Assembly (NCBI RefSeq): GCF_000367365.1
Contig: NZ_BARF01000099.1
Location: 62,001 to 126,000 of the forward strand
DNA from: Streptomyces prunicolor NBRC 13075
GTDB taxonomy: Bacteria; Actinomycetota; Actinomycetes; Streptomycetales; Streptomycetaceae
Length of the DNA stretch: 64,000 nt
Direction: 5' to 3'
Shown: positions 63,636 through 64,000 of the stretch, piece by piece
How the letters are laid out: every line of letters starts with the position of its first letter
Position numbering within the stretch: position 1 is the first letter of the stretch
Notes under the pieces: generated by a model
What the model saw: the letters and a program-made list of their open reading frames with translations, nothing else
The model's database searches: none
Told to the model about the DNA's origin: nothing
Program-made: the position numbers and the translations under genes

Positions 63636-64000
63636 ATGGGGGCGTTTCTCGCTGCCGCGATCGGGTTTCCCACCGTCGTCTTCACCGCCGCGCTCACCGT
63701 GGTCGTCCTGTTCTGGCTGCTGGTCGCGCTGGGCGCGGCGGACGCCCACGGACATGCCCATGCTCACCTCAACTCCCGTGCGCACAGCGATGGTTGGGGG
63801 CTCGGCGGGGCGCCCGTGACTCTCGCCTTCTCGCTGTTCGTCGCCGTCGGCTGGCTGGTCAGCTACTGCGCGAGCGTGCTGCTGGTCCCTTCGGGCCTGG
63901 TCGGAATCCTGGTCGGGGCGGTCGTGCTGATCGGCACGGTGTACGTCTCCTGGCAGGCGACCAAGCTGTTCGTACGACCCCTGCACCGCCTGTTCCCCGA
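63636..64000 (+). CDS. NfeD/YqiJ-like membrane protein, partial at the right edge
   Basis: The first 121 residues are visible. Helix 1 (about 10-33, FPTVVFTAALTVVVLFWLLV) is followed by a His-rich loop AHGHAHAHLNSRAHS, then helix 2 (about 60-82) and helix 3 (about 85-104). The FPTVVFT-x-A-L and WLLV pattern is that of YqiJ/OB-fold NfeD-like proteins, whose gene usually precedes a flotillin gene. The C-terminal OB fold would lie outside the window. GGGGGCCGGGA precedes the ATG. Confidence 0.65.
   Translation, partial: MGAFLAAAIGFPTVVFTAALTVVVLFWLLVALGAADAHGHAHAHLNSRAHSDGWGLGGAPVTLAFSLFVAVGWLVSYCASVLLVPSGLVGILVGAVVLIGTVYVSWQATKLFVRPLHRLFP

Overview
The window is chromosomal DNA of a Streptomyces-type actinomycete. 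The grounds are very high G+C with G/C at nearly every third codon position, many GTG and TTG starts, four-base start/stop overlaps, and family content typical of the genus (DUF397/DUF5753 regulator pairs, DUF5994, SCO5918 family, a SigE-family sigma factor, Ser/Thr kinase, SLATT protein beside ybaB-recR). No rRNA, tRNA, CRISPR array, transposase or integrase was seen.

Layout. 0-2.5 kb is an accessory patch in which one XRE/DUF5753-DUF397 locus has been broken by a second XRE cassette. 2.5-13.4 kb carries a secreted ricin-type lectin, a cytochrome P450, a MarR/DHA2-efflux pair, an uncharacterised three-gene SLOG-like cluster, and an ABC exporter with a divergent GbsR/MarR regulator. 11.8-15.7 kb is an ethanolamine module (APC permease, eutB, eutC). 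15.7-33.5 kb has a Uma2 protein, a diacylglycerol-kinase-like protein, purA, a TAT-exported nucleotidase, a second XRE/DUF397 locus, a small toxin-antitoxin pair, a tautomerase and its divergent regulator, a glycosyltransferase-membrane fusion, a GntR regulator, a class III aminotransferase and a Ser/Thr kinase. 33.5-36.2 kb is the conserved SLATT / ybaB-recR-DUF5063 block.

36.2-47.3 kb looks like an accessory island between that block and lysC-asd. It holds a third XRE/DUF397 locus, a winged-helix protein with a Uma2 nuclease, and a membrane-protein/NB-ARC-TPR pair that share a repeated Gly/Ala/Ser motif. It also holds a broken copy of the 5' end of lysC, other gene fragments, a TauE permease, a secreted SnoaL-like protein and a two-component system. 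The rest is mostly core: lysC-asd, a SigE-family sigma factor with a membrane partner, SURF1, an S9 peptidase, a double-RCK NAD-binding membrane protein, a UPF0718/TIGR03943 pair, DUF5994, a MerR protein, cold shock protein, SCO5918 family protein, a PucR regulator, and the start of an NfeD/YqiJ-like membrane protein at the right edge.

The most interesting candidates are three. The first is the two-gene unit at 39.9-42.5 kb: the short motif sits at the C-terminus of a small two-TM protein and again at the N-terminus of the adjacent NLR-like ATPase, the layout of amyloid-type signalling pairs. The second is a recurrent divergent module (small unknown protein / XRE-DUF5753 / DUF397), present at three places. 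The third is the SLOG-like cluster at 7.1-8.6 kb.
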